Positions 14,101 to 26,100 of a DNA stretch of 64,000 nucleotides are shown here, piece after piece (position 1 is the first letter of the stretch; every line of letters begins with the position of its first letter). The translations under genes were made by a program, and so were the position numbers. The notes under the pieces are model-generated. The model saw only the letters and a list, made by a program, of their open reading frames with translations. It was not told the DNA's origin and did not search any database. Source of the stretch: Ochromonas danica (taxonomy: Eukaryota; Sar; Chrysophyceae; Chromulinales; Chromulinaceae); NCBI GenBank assembly GCA_015146655.1, contig VKHL01000138.1:1-64000 (forward strand). Reading direction: 5' to 3'.

Positions 14101-17100
14101 GAAGAAGGCTGAGAAGAAGGTTGAGTGGAAGGTTGACTGCTGGGTTGACCTGAAGGTTGACTTGAAGGGTGACCAGAAGGTTGGCCAGATGGCTGACCAG
14201 AAGGTTGACTGCTGGGTTGACCAGAAGGTTGACCCGTAGGTTGACTGGAGGGCTGACCAGAAGGCTGACTACTAGGTTGACCAGAAGGCTGACAGGTGGG
14301 TTGGCCTGATGGCTGACTCGTAGGGTGGCCAGAAGGCTGGCCAGATGGCTGGCTAGAAGGCTGGCTAGAAGGCTGACCACTAGGCTGACCAGATGGTTGA
14401 CTAGATGGCTGACTAGATGGTTGACCCGAGGGCTGACTGCTAGGTTGGCTGCTTGGGTGACCGGAAGGTTGACTAGAAGGCTGACTGCTAGGTTGGCAGC
14501 TTGGCTGACCAGAAGGCTGTCCAGTCGGTTGACCACTAGGCTTACCAGAGGGTTGGCTCGAGGGCTGACCACTAGGCTGACCTGTAGGAAAACCACTTGG
14601 CTGTGCAGAAGGTTGACTAGAAGGCTGACTACTAGGCTGCCCACTTGGCTGGCCAGAAGGTTGACCAGAAGGTTGTCCTGTCGGTCTTGAGGTTGGTTGA
14701 CTACTGGGCTGACCACTGGGCTGGCTCGACGGTTGAGAAGAAGGTTGGCCAGATGGCTGTCGAGAAGGCTGAGCTGAAGGTTGAGCTGAAGGTTGGCTAC
14801 TTGGCTGACCAGAAGGCTGACCAGAAGGCTGGTCAGAAGGCTGACTGCTCGGCTGAGTACTTGGCTGACCGGAAGGCTGACCAGAAGGCTGTCTTGTCGG
14901 CTGACCACTAGGCTTTCCAGACGGTTGGCTCGAGGGCTGATCAGAAGGCTGACCTGTAGGAAAACCACTTGGCTGTGCAGAAGGTTGACCAGAAGGCTGG
15001 CTACTTGGTTGACTACTTGGTTGACAACTCGGCTGTCCAGAGGGTTGTCCTGTCGGTCTTGAGGTCGGTTGACTACTGGGTTGACCGGTGGGTTGAGAAG
15101 AAGGCTGACCAGAAGGTTGGCTTGTAGGTTGCCCTGAAGGTTGATTCGATGGTTGAGAAGAAGGTTGTCCTGAAGGCTGGCCTGAGGGTTGACTAGAAGG
15201 CTGGTTTGTAGGTTGACTACTTGGAACTCCGCTCGGCTGAGAAGACGGCTGATTTGTAGGTTGTGCAGATGGTTGACTACTTGGCTGGCATGTTGGCATG
15301 CTTGAGGGCTGACCAGTAGGTAGACCGGATGGCTGACCACTAGGTTGTGTAGACGGTTGACTGGATGGCTGACTACTTGGTTGACTAGTTGGGCGGCTAC
15401 TGGGCTGGTCAGAGGGTTGACTTGTTGGAGTTGAAGTTGGCTGACTACTTGGCTGGTTGCTGGGCTGACATGATGGTTGAGAAGTAGGTTGGCATGACGG
15501 TTGGTTTGTGGGTTGACTAGAAGGTTGGCCTGTAGGTTGGCCTGTAGGTTGGCTTGATGGCTGACTGGAAGGCTGACCACTAGGATGACTAGTCGGTAGG
15601 CATGAAGGCTGGCCAGTGGGTTGACCGGACGGTTGACCGCTAGGATAACTACTCGGCTGGCTAGAAGGCTGACCACTGGGTTGGCTACTAGGTTGAGTGC
15701 TGGGTTCACTCGATGGCTGGCCTGAAGGCTGGCTGGAAGGCTGACCACTGGGTTGGCCGGACGGTTGGCCGGACGGTTGAATAGTGGGTTGGCTTGAAGG
15801 TCGATTCGAAGGTTGACTCGAAGGTTGGCCAGTCGGCTGACTACTAGGCTGCATTGTGGGTTGGCTAGAAGGCTGACCGGAAGGCTGACCGGAAGGCCGG
15901 CTACTAGGTTGACCTGAAGGTTGACACGTGGGTTGACTTGATGGCTGACCTGTAGGTCGACTCGAAGGCTGGCTTGAAGGCTGACCAGTAGGTTGACCAC
16001 TAGGCTGACTACTGGGCTGACTGGAAGGCTGGCTCGAGGGCTGACTAGAAGGCCGATGGCTAGGTTGACCACTTGGTTGTGATGAAGGCTGACCAGAAGG
16101 TTGAGTACTTGGATAGGCACTAGGCTGAACGCTTGGCTGACCAGAGGGCTGAGTGGTAGGCTGACCACTGGGTCGACCACTCGGTTGACTGGATGGTTGA
16201 CCACTGGGTTGAACGGACGGTTGGCTACTTGGTCGACCAGATGGTTGGCTAGATGGTTGGCTGGATGGTCGACTAGTCGGTCGACTTGTTGGTTGGCATG
16301 TGGGTTGGTCAGATGGTTGAGAAGACGGTCTACCAGATGGTTGAGTTGATGGCTGACCACTCGGTCGTCCACTTGGCTGGCTGGAAGGCTGACTAGAAGG
16401 CTGACCACTTGGTTGAGAAGTTGGTTGACTACTAGGCTGTCCACTAGGTTGACCCGATGGCTGACCACTAGGTTGACTGCTGGGTTGACTGCTAGGCTGA
16501 CTTGAAGGTTGACCGCTAGGACGTCCAGAAGGCTGGCTTGTTGGCTGACTTGAAGGTTGATCTGAAGGTTGACCGCTTGGCTGACCGCTTGGCTGTCCAG
16601 AAGGCTGGCCACTGGGTTGACTGCTGGGTTGGCTGGAAGGCTGGCCGGAAGGCTGATCTGTGGGCCGACTGCTGGGTTGACTAGACGGTTGACCTGTGGG
16701 CTGCGTGCTGGGCTGAGAGGATGGCTGACCACTTGGTTGACTGCTAGGTTGGCCAGAAGGTTGGTCGCTAGGCTGGCCAGAAGGTTGGCTTGTGGGAACT
16801 CTGCTTGGCTGGCTAGAAGGTTGTGAAGACGGTCTTCCACTTGGCTGGCCGCTGGGCTGACTACTGGGCTGACCTGAAGGCTTCACACTTGGTTGCCCAG
16901 ACGGTTGAGAGCTAGGCTGAGAGGATGGTTGTGCTGTCGGGTGGCATGAAGGCTGGCCTGAAGGCTGGCTTGAGGGCTGAGAAGAAGGTTGAGTGGAAGG
17001 TTGACCTGAAGGTTGAACTGACGGTTGACTCGAAGGGTGACCAGAAGGTTGGCCAGATGGCTGACCAGAAGGTTGACCGCTGGGTTGACCACTTGGTTGA

Positions 17101-20100
17101 CCACTTGGTTGACTGGAGGGCTGGCCAGAAGGCTGACTGCTTGGTTGTCCAGAAGGTTGGCTGGTGGGTTGACTTGAAGGTTGACTCGAAGGCTGGCCAG
17201 AAGGTTGGACAGACGGCTGACCAGAAGGCTGACCACTGGGTTGACCACTTGGTTGACCCGTAGGCTGACTGGAGGGCTGACCAGAAGGCTGACTACTCGG
17301 TTGACCAGAAGGTTGGCTGCTGGGTTGGCTTGAAGGTTGAACACTAGGCTGGCTCGAAGGCTGACCTGATGGCTGGCTAGAAGGCTGGCTAGAAGGCTGA
17401 CCAGAGGGTTGACCCGTAGGCTGACTGGAGGGTTGGCCAGAAGGCTGTCCGCTTGGTCGACCACTTGGCTGCGCAGAAGGCTGGTCAGAAGGTTGGCTAC
17501 TTGGCTGACCACTTGGCTGACTGCTAGGCTGGCCAGAGGGTTGTCCTGTCGGCCTTGAGGTCGGTTGACTACTGGGCTGGCTGCTAGGTCGGTCCGAAGG
17601 TTGAGAAGAAGGTTGGCCAGATGGCTGTCGAGAAGGCTGAGCTGAAGGTTGAGAGGAAGGTTGGCTTGTAGGTTGACTGGATGGTTGTCCTGTGGGCTGA
17701 ACTGTGGGTTGCATTGTTGGCTGACCAGAAGGCTGACTGGAGGGCTGACCAGAAGGCTGTCTGCTTGGTTGGCCAGAAGGTTGGCTGCTGGGTTGGCTTG
17801 AAGGTTGACTCGAAGGCTGGCTCGAAGGCTGACCTGATGGCTGGCAACTAGGTTGGCTAGAAGGCTGACCAGAGGGTTGACCCGTAGGCTGACTGGAGGG
17901 CTGACAAGAAGGCTGTATGCTTGGTTGGCCAGAAGGTTGGCTGGTGGGTTGGCTTGAAGGTTGACTCGAAGGCTGGCCAGAAGGTTGGACAGACGGCTGG
18001 CTAGACGGTTGACCACTGGGCTGGCCACTTGGTTGACCCGTAGGCTGACTGGAGGGCTGACCAGAAGGCTGACTACTCGGTTGACCAGAAGGTTGGCTGC
18101 TGGGTTGGCTTGAAGGTTGAACACTAGGCTGGCTCGAAGGCTGACCTGATGGCTGGCTAGAAGGCTGGCTAGAAGGCTGACCAGAGGGTTGACCCGTAGG
18201 CTGACTGGACGGTTGGCCAGAAGGCTGCCCGCTTGGTTGGCCACTTGGCTGCGCAGAAGGCTGGTCAGAAGGCTGGCTGCTTGGCTGACCACTTGGCTGA
18301 CTACTTGGCTGACCAGAAGGTTGTCCTGTCGGTCTTGAGGTAGGTTGACTACTGGGCTGACCACTAGGCTGACTCGATGGTTGAGAAGAAGGCTGACCAC
18401 TAGGTTGGCTGGTTGGCTGACTTGATGGCTGCTCTGATGGTTGTCCAGAAGGTTGACCAGAAGGTTGACCAGAAGGTTGTCCTGTCGGTCTTGAGGTTGG
18501 TTGACTACTGGGTTGACAACTGGGCTGATTCGACGGTTGAGAAGAAGGTTGACCACTAGGTTGGCTTGTTGGTTGGCTTGAAGGTTGCTGTGAAGGACGA
18601 CTGCTAGGTTGACCGCTTGGTTGTCTGGACGGTTGTCCAGTTGGTTTTGTAGTCGGTTGACTACTCGGTTGGCTACTTGGCTGGCTACTGGGCTGACTGG
18701 AAGGTTGACAAGATGGCTTACTGGTGGGCTGACCAGAAGGTTGGCCCGTAGGTTGACGACTCGGCTGACCGGAAGGTTGACGAGAAGGCTGAGCCGTCGG
18801 TTGGCTACTAGGCCGGCTACTAGGTTGGCCCGACGGCTGACCAGAAGGTTGATCACTGGGCTGACTGCTTGGTCGACTAGACGGTTGAACACTGGGTTGA
18901 CTCGAAGGGCTACCGGAAGGTTGGCCAGATGGCTGACCAGAAGGTTGACCGCTGGGTTGACTCGAGGGTTGACCTGTGGGTTGACTCGAGGGCTGACCAG
19001 ACGGCTGACTGCTTGGTTGCCCAGAAGGTTGGCTGGTGGGTTGACCTGAAGGTTGACTCGAAGGGTGACCAGAAGGCTGGCCTGATGGCTGGCCAGTAGG
19101 TTGAACCGTGGGTTGACCACTTGGTTGATCCGTGGGTTGACTGGAGGGCTGGCCAGAAGGCTGACTACTCGGTTGTCCTGAAGGTTGACGGGTGGGTTGG
19201 CTTGATGGCCGACTCGAAGGACGACCAGAAGGCTGGCCAGACGGCTGGCTAGAAGGCTGGCTGCTCGGTTGGCTGCTGGGTTGACCAGATGGTTGAGTCG
19301 AGGGCTGACCAGAAGGCCGAGAAGAAGGCTGAGAAGAAGGCTGAAGCGAAGGTTGGCCAGAGGGTTGACTACTGGGCTTACCAGTGGGCTGATCAGAAGG
19401 TTGACTGCTCGGTTGCGTTGTTGGCTGTGCACTGGGATGCGACGTAGGTTGTGAGGAAGGCTTCTTGCTTGGCTGACTGCTGGGTTGACCTGTTGGCTGA
19501 CTTGTTGGCTGGCTAGACGGTTGACCTGATGGCCGACTGCTCGGCTGGCACGAAGGCTTAGATGAAGGTTGACCTGTGGGTTGGCAACTTGGCCGACTTG
19601 ACGGTTGTCCAGTGGGCCAAGAAGACGGCTGACCACTAGGCTGGCTAGAAGGTTGCTTAGTAGGCTGAGACGTCGGCGTTCGAGATGTCGGGATCATCGT
19701 AGGCTGTCCAGAAGGCTGGCCACTGGGTTGACTGCTGGGTTGGCTGGAAGGCTGGCCGGAAGGCTGATCTGTGGGCCGACTGCTGGGTTGACTAGACGGT
19801 TGACCTGTGGGCTGCGTGCTGGGCTGAGAGGATGGCTGACCACTTGGTTGACTGCTAGGTTGGCCAGAAGGTTGGTCGCTAGGCTGGCCAGAAGGTTGGC
19901 TTGTGGGAACTCTACTTGGCTGGCTAGAAGGTTGTGAAGACGGTCTTCCACTTGGCTGGCCGCTGGGCTGACTACTGGGCTGACCTGAAGGCTTCACACT
20001 TGGTTGCCCAGACGGTTGAGAGCTAGGCTGAGAGGATGGTTGTGCTGTCGGGTGGCATGAAGGCTGGCCTGAAGGCTGGCTTGAGGGCTGAGAAGAAGGT

Positions 20101-23100
20101 TGAGTGGAAGGTTGACCTGAAGGTTGAACTGACGGTTGACTCGAAGGGTGACCAGAAGGTTGGCCAGATGGCTGACCAGAAGGTTGACCGCTGGGTTGAC
20201 CACTTGGTTGACCACTTGGTTGACTGGAGGGCTGGCCAGAAGGCTGACTGCTTGGTTGTCCAGAAGGCTGGCGGGTGGGTTGACTTGAAGGTTGACTCGA
20301 AGGGCGACCAGAAGGCTGGACAGACGGCTGACCAGAAGGCTGACCACTGGGCTGACCAGAGGGTTGACCCGTAGGCTGACTGGACGGTTGGCCAGAAGGC
20401 TGCCCGCTTGGTTGGCCACTTGGCTGCGCAGAAGGTTGGTCAGAAGGCTGGCTGCTTGGCTGACCACTTGGTTTACTGCTAGGCTGGCCAGAGGGTTGTC
20501 CTGTTGGCTTTGAGGTTGGTTGACTACTGGGCTGACCACTAGGCTGACTCGACGGTTGAGAAGAAGGTTGGGTTGTAGGTCGACTGCTTGGTTGGCGCGA
20601 AGGCTGGCAAGTAGGTTGAGCTGAAGGTTGAGCTGTGGGTTTTCCAGATGGTTGACCAGAAGGTTGACCACTGGGGCGGATGGAAGGTTGGCTGGAGGGC
20701 TGTCCCGAAGGCTGTTTACTGGGCTGACTTGACGGTTGATCGGTTGGTTGACTTGATGGCTGATTAGAGGGGCAAGACGAAGGTTTGCTAGAAGGCTGAC
20801 GAGAAGGTTGACCGCTCGGTTGGCCAGTAGGTTGAACAGAAGGCTGACTCGATGGCTGGCCAGAAGGCTCACCACTCGGTCGTCCACTTGGCTGGCTGGA
20901 AGGCTGACTAGAAGGCTGACCACTTGGTTGAGAAGTTGGTTGACTACTAGGCTGTCCACTAGGTTGACCCGATGGCTGACCACTAGGTTGACTGCTGGGT
21001 TGACTGCTAGGCTGACTTGAAGGTTGACCGCTAGGACGTCCAGAAGGCTGGCTTGTTGGCTGACTTGAAGGTTGATCTGAAGGTTGACCGCTTGGCTGAC
21101 CGCTTGGCTGTCCAGAAGGCTGGCCACTGGGTTGACTGCTGGGTTGGCTGGAAGGCTGGCCGGAAGGCTGATCTGTGGGCCGACTGCTGGGTTGACTAGA
21201 CGGTTGACCTGTGGGCTGCGTGCTGGGCTGAGAGGATGGCTGACCACTTGGTTGACTGCTAGGTTGGCCAGAAGGTTGGTCGCTAGGCTGGCCAGAAGGT
21301 TGGCTTGTGGGAACTCTACTTGGCTGGCTAGAAGGTTGTGAAGACGGTCTTCCACTTGGCTGGCCGCTGGGCTGACTACTGGGCTGACCTGAAGGCTTCA
21401 CACTTGGTTGCCCAGACGGTTGAGAGCTAGGCTGAGAGGATGGTTGTGCTGTCGGGTGGCATGAAGGCTGGCCTGAAGGCTGGCTTGAGGGCTGAGAAGA
21501 AGGTTGAGTGGAAGGTTGACCTGAAGGTTGAACTGACGGTTGACTCGAAGGGTGACCAGAAGGTTGGCCAGATGGCTGACCAGAAGGTTGACCGCTGGGT
21601 TGACCACTTGGTTGACCACTTGGTTGACTGGAGGGCTGGCCAGAAGGCTGACTGCTTGGTTGTCCAGAAGGTTGGCTGGTGGGTTGACTTGAAGGTTGAC
21701 TCGAAGGCTGGCCAGAAGGTTGGACAGACGGCTGACCAGAAGGTTGACCACTGGGCTGACTCGAGGGTTGACCCGTAGGCTGACTGGACGGTTGGCCAGA
21801 AGGCTGTCCGCTTGGCCGACCACTTGGCTGCGCAGAAGGCTGGTCAGAAGGCTGGCTACTTGGCTGACCACTTGGTTTACTGCTAGGCTGGCCAGAGGGT
21901 TGTCCTGTTGGCTTTGAGGTTGGTTGACTACTGGGCTGACCACTGGGCTGGCTCGACGGTTGAGAAGAAGGTTGGCCAGATGGCTGTCGAGAAGGCTGGT
22001 CAGAAGGCTGGCTACTTGGCTGACCACTTGGCTGACTGCTAGGCTGGCCAGAGGGTTGTCCTGTTGGCTTTGAGGTTGGTTGACTACTGGGCTGACCACT
22101 GGGCTGGCTCGACGGTTGAGAAGAAGGTTGGCCAGATGGCTGTCGAGAAGGCTGAGCTGAAGGTTGACTTGTTGGCTGACTGGATGGTTGACAGGTGGGA
22201 TGATGAGAAGGCTGACCAGAAGGTTGAACACTAGGTTGGCTACTCGGTTTTCCAGTAGGTTGACCACTTGGCTGACCACTGGGCTGACTAGAAGGCCGAA
22301 ACGTTGGTTGACTGCTGGGTTGGTTGGAAGGCTGACCGGTAGGCTGGCTAGACGGTTGACCTGTAGGCTGTGTGCTAGGTTGAGAAGATGGCTGACCACT
22401 TGGTTGACTGCTAGGTTGGCCGGAAGGTTGGCCGCTAGGCTGACCAGAAGGCTTCTTACTTGGTTGCCCAGTGGGTTGAGCGCTGGGTTGACTTGATGGA
22501 TGTGTGGTAGGTTGGGCGGTTGGTTGATGGGTAGGACTGGCTGAAGTTGGCCTGGAGGATGGTTGCGAGGTAGGTTGAGACGATGGAAAAGAAGATGGCT
22601 GCGAGGATGGCTTTGTTGTGGGAACCACAGAAGGTTGAGAAGAAGGAACAGAGGAAGGCTGAGAAGAAGGAAAACCAGATGGTAAAACAGTTGGTTGACC
22701 AGAAGGACAAACAGAAGGCTGGCCTGAAGGCAACGAACTGGGACGCGAAGAAGGACAAACAGACGGCTGCGCAGAAGGTCGCGCCGAGGGTTGTCCAGAA
22801 GGCTTAAACGAGGGTTGACCTGAGGGTTGAGCAGAAGGCCGACTGCTTGGCTGACCCGAAGGTTGGCCCGTAGGCTGACGACTCGGCTGACCGGAAGGTT
22901 GACGAGAAGGTTGAGCCGTCGGTTGGCTACTGGGCCGGTTACTGGGTTGGTCCGAAGGCTGACCTGAAGGTTGACCGCTGGGTTGACCACTTGGTTGACT
23001 CGAGGGCTTGCCAGTAGGCTGGCCAGACGGCTGACTACTTGGTTGGCCAGAAGGCTGGCGGGTGGGTTGACTTGAAGGTTGACTCGAAGGGCGACCAGAT

Positions 23101-26100
23101 GGCTGACTAGAAGGCTGGCTAGAAGGCTGACCACTGGGCTGACCAGAGGGTTGACCCATAGGCTGACTGGACGGTTGGCCAGAAGGCTGCCCGCTTGGTT
23201 GGCCACTTGGCTGCGCAGAAGGTTGGTCAGAAGGCTGGCTGCTTGGCTGACCACTTGGTTTACTGCTAGGCTGGCCAGAGGGTTGTCCTGTTGGCTTTGA
23301 GGTTGGTTGACTACTGGGCTGACCACTAGGCTGACTCGACGGTTGAGAAGAAGGTTGGGTTGTAGGTCGACTGCTTGGCTGGCGCGAAGGCTGGCACGTA
23401 GGTTGAGCCGAAGGTTGAGCTGAAGGCTGAGTAGAAGGCTGGCTTGTGGGTTGGCTGCTGGGTTGCCTACTAGGTTGACTTGAAGGCTGATTGGATGGTT
23501 GACCACTTGGTTGGTCAGAAGGTTGAGCAGAAGGGTGACTGGATGGTTGACCACTTGGTTGGCCAGAAGGTTGAGCTGAAGGTTGACCAGAAGGCTGATC
23601 TGTCGGTCTTGAGGTTGGTTGGCAACTTGGTTGGCCACTGGGTTGCCTTGAAGGTTGGCCACTAGGTTGACTTGAAGGTTGGCTACTTGGTTGACCAGAA
23701 GGTCGGCTAGTAGGTTGACTGCTTGGTTGACCACTCGGCTGACCAGAAGGCTGCTCAGTGGGTTGGCTGCTGGGCTGCATACTAGGTTGACCAGATGGCT
23801 GAACACTGGGCAAGCTAGAGGGCCTTATACTTGGTTGTGATGAAGGTCGCGTACTTGGCTGACTTGTGGGATGGGAGGTGGGTTGAAGAGATGGCTTGCT
23901 CGTAGGGTAACAGGTAGGTTGGGCGCTTGGCCGTCCACTTGGTACTGCAGAGGGTTGAGAAGATGGCCGACTAGTAGGCTGCTTTGTTGGTTGCGTCGAG
24001 GGACGCCTAGATGGTTGACTACTTGGCTGTGCTGTCGGAGATTTGGACGGTTGTGATGTTGGGGATGAAGTTGGCTGTTCTGATGGTCTGGCGGAAGGTT
24101 GGCTTGATGGAGACCGAGAAGGTTTTGATGATGGAATGGTGGTGGGATTCATTGTAGCGGCCGCAGTTGGATGGCTTGTAGGTTGTGATGTAGGCTGCAC
24201 AGAGGGGGAAAACGTTGGTTGCCCACTCGGTTGCATTGTGGGTTGCGCTGAGGGTTGGCATGTCGGCTTCACAGAAGGCTGACTGCTGGGAGTCTCTGAC
24301 GGTTGCGCAGAAGGTCGATTGGTTGGCTGCGTTGTTGGTTGACCACTAGGTTTAGTCGAGGGTTGAGCAGATGGCTGTGATGACGGACGACATGTGGGAA
24401 AAGAAAGTGGCCTTTCGGTGGGCTGCGAAGTTGGTTGTGTACTCGGAAGAGCAGAAGGTTGCGATGTTGGATGAGATGAAGGCCTTCTAGATGGCTGCGA
24501 GGTAGGACTCGAAGAGGGCTGACCGGATGGCTGACCAGAGGGCAGGTTGCTAGGCTTAGATGAAGGCTGAGCACTTGGTTGCGAAGTTGGAGCGGCCGAG
24601 GGTTGTGATGTGGGCGACGCAGTAGGCGCTGGTGCTAGTAGTATTACAGCTCCATTAGCAGCTCCTGCAACTCCAGCATTGGTAGAATACACTGCCATAC
24701 TAAATATACTAGTAGAAGTAATATCCAGGGTCCACGTTTTCCCTGCATTTTGAGTAGAATAAATTTCGCCAGTTAATCCACCACAGTAAAAAAGAGCCCA
24801 GCTATACATAAAGAGAGCGTGAGGAGGATATGTAACAGTAGTACTGGTCGAACCATTAAAAACTGAGATATTACTCCAAGTTGCACCGCTATTGATACTG
24901 TGTGCCACAAAGTTACGTTGCCCCATTATCATTATATTGGAAGCAGAAATCATCGCCACAGAGAACAAGTCATCGCTTGTTCCACTGGCAAGTAAGACCC
25001 AAGAAGCCCCACCATCAGTCGACAGATAAACTGTACCTGATGTCCCAGCAATATAAACAGTTTGAGCGTCAATAGAAGCAACATCATAGAAGTCTGGTGA
25101 GTTTTCATTGCTGATCGATAAAGTAGTAAAAGAAGACCATGGTTTTGAAATCTTGAAGGCAGATGTGGAACTTCCAACAGTAAAAATTGTTCCATTACTG
25201 GCCACCGCTATGCCATATAGAGCCGAACCGAATCCTCGCAATAATCTTGTCCAAGACGAGCCACTATTAACACTATAGAACAATGATCCAGCTGAAGACG
25301 TTGCAAAATAGTACTTCGACTTCTCATACGCGGCAATATCGGTCAAGACAGTCTTTGAGAGAACAGATCTTGTCCAAGACGAACCTTTGTTCGTGGTTGA
25401 AAGAGCTACACCATCTATGAAATATGATCCGACCAAAGTACATTCATTCTCTGACATACAACACGCTCCAGAATATTGATCCGACGTGAAACCCGCCTGC
25501 GTGGAAATCCAGACAGCATTTGCTGAGTATCCAGTTGGTGCCAATGAAGGTTGCGAAGACGGCTGAGCTGTGGGTTGCGAAGAGGGTTGCGAAGAAGGTC
25601 TGCCAGACTCAAAGCTCGTAGGAAAAGAAGACGGTTGACCAGAGGGTTGAGACGAAGGCCGGGACGATGGACGAGTAGTTGGGAAAGAAGAAGGTTGAGA
25701 TGTTGGACTAGTGGGAAAAGATGTAGGTTGTGAGGAGGGTTGTCTGGAGGGTTGTGATGACGGTTGAGCACTTGGCCTGGAAGTTGTTGGTGAAGATGAT
25801 GGCTGAGTGGATGGCTGGGAAGTAGGTTGCGCTGACGGCAGTGCGGAAGGGAACACAACTGGTTGAGCACTCGGTTGCCCTGTGGGTTGAGAGGATGGCT
25901 TAGACGAAGTTGGCTTAGAAGTAGGAGATGCACTGGGTTGGCTAGATGGTTGGCGAGAAGGTTGACTTGAAGGTTGGGAAGTTGGTTGAGATGACGGTTG
26001 AGCAGAAGGTCCCGTCGAGGGATGTGAAGAAGGTTGAGAAGTAGGTTGGCCAGAAGGGTGGCTTGATGGTTTACCGAACGGTTGTTGGGTCGGCTGTCCA

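Noticed and set aside
10439-24574. Very long open frames in other frames and on the opposite strand through the repeat array (Arg-Leu-Thr-rich, Leu-Val-Asn-rich, Asp-Gln-Lys-rich translations)
   Set aside because: A 12-bp repeat without stop triplets in any frame leaves several frames open at once. The Pro-Ser-x-Gln frame is the only one that joins folded domains on both sides, and the others lack any domain or start.
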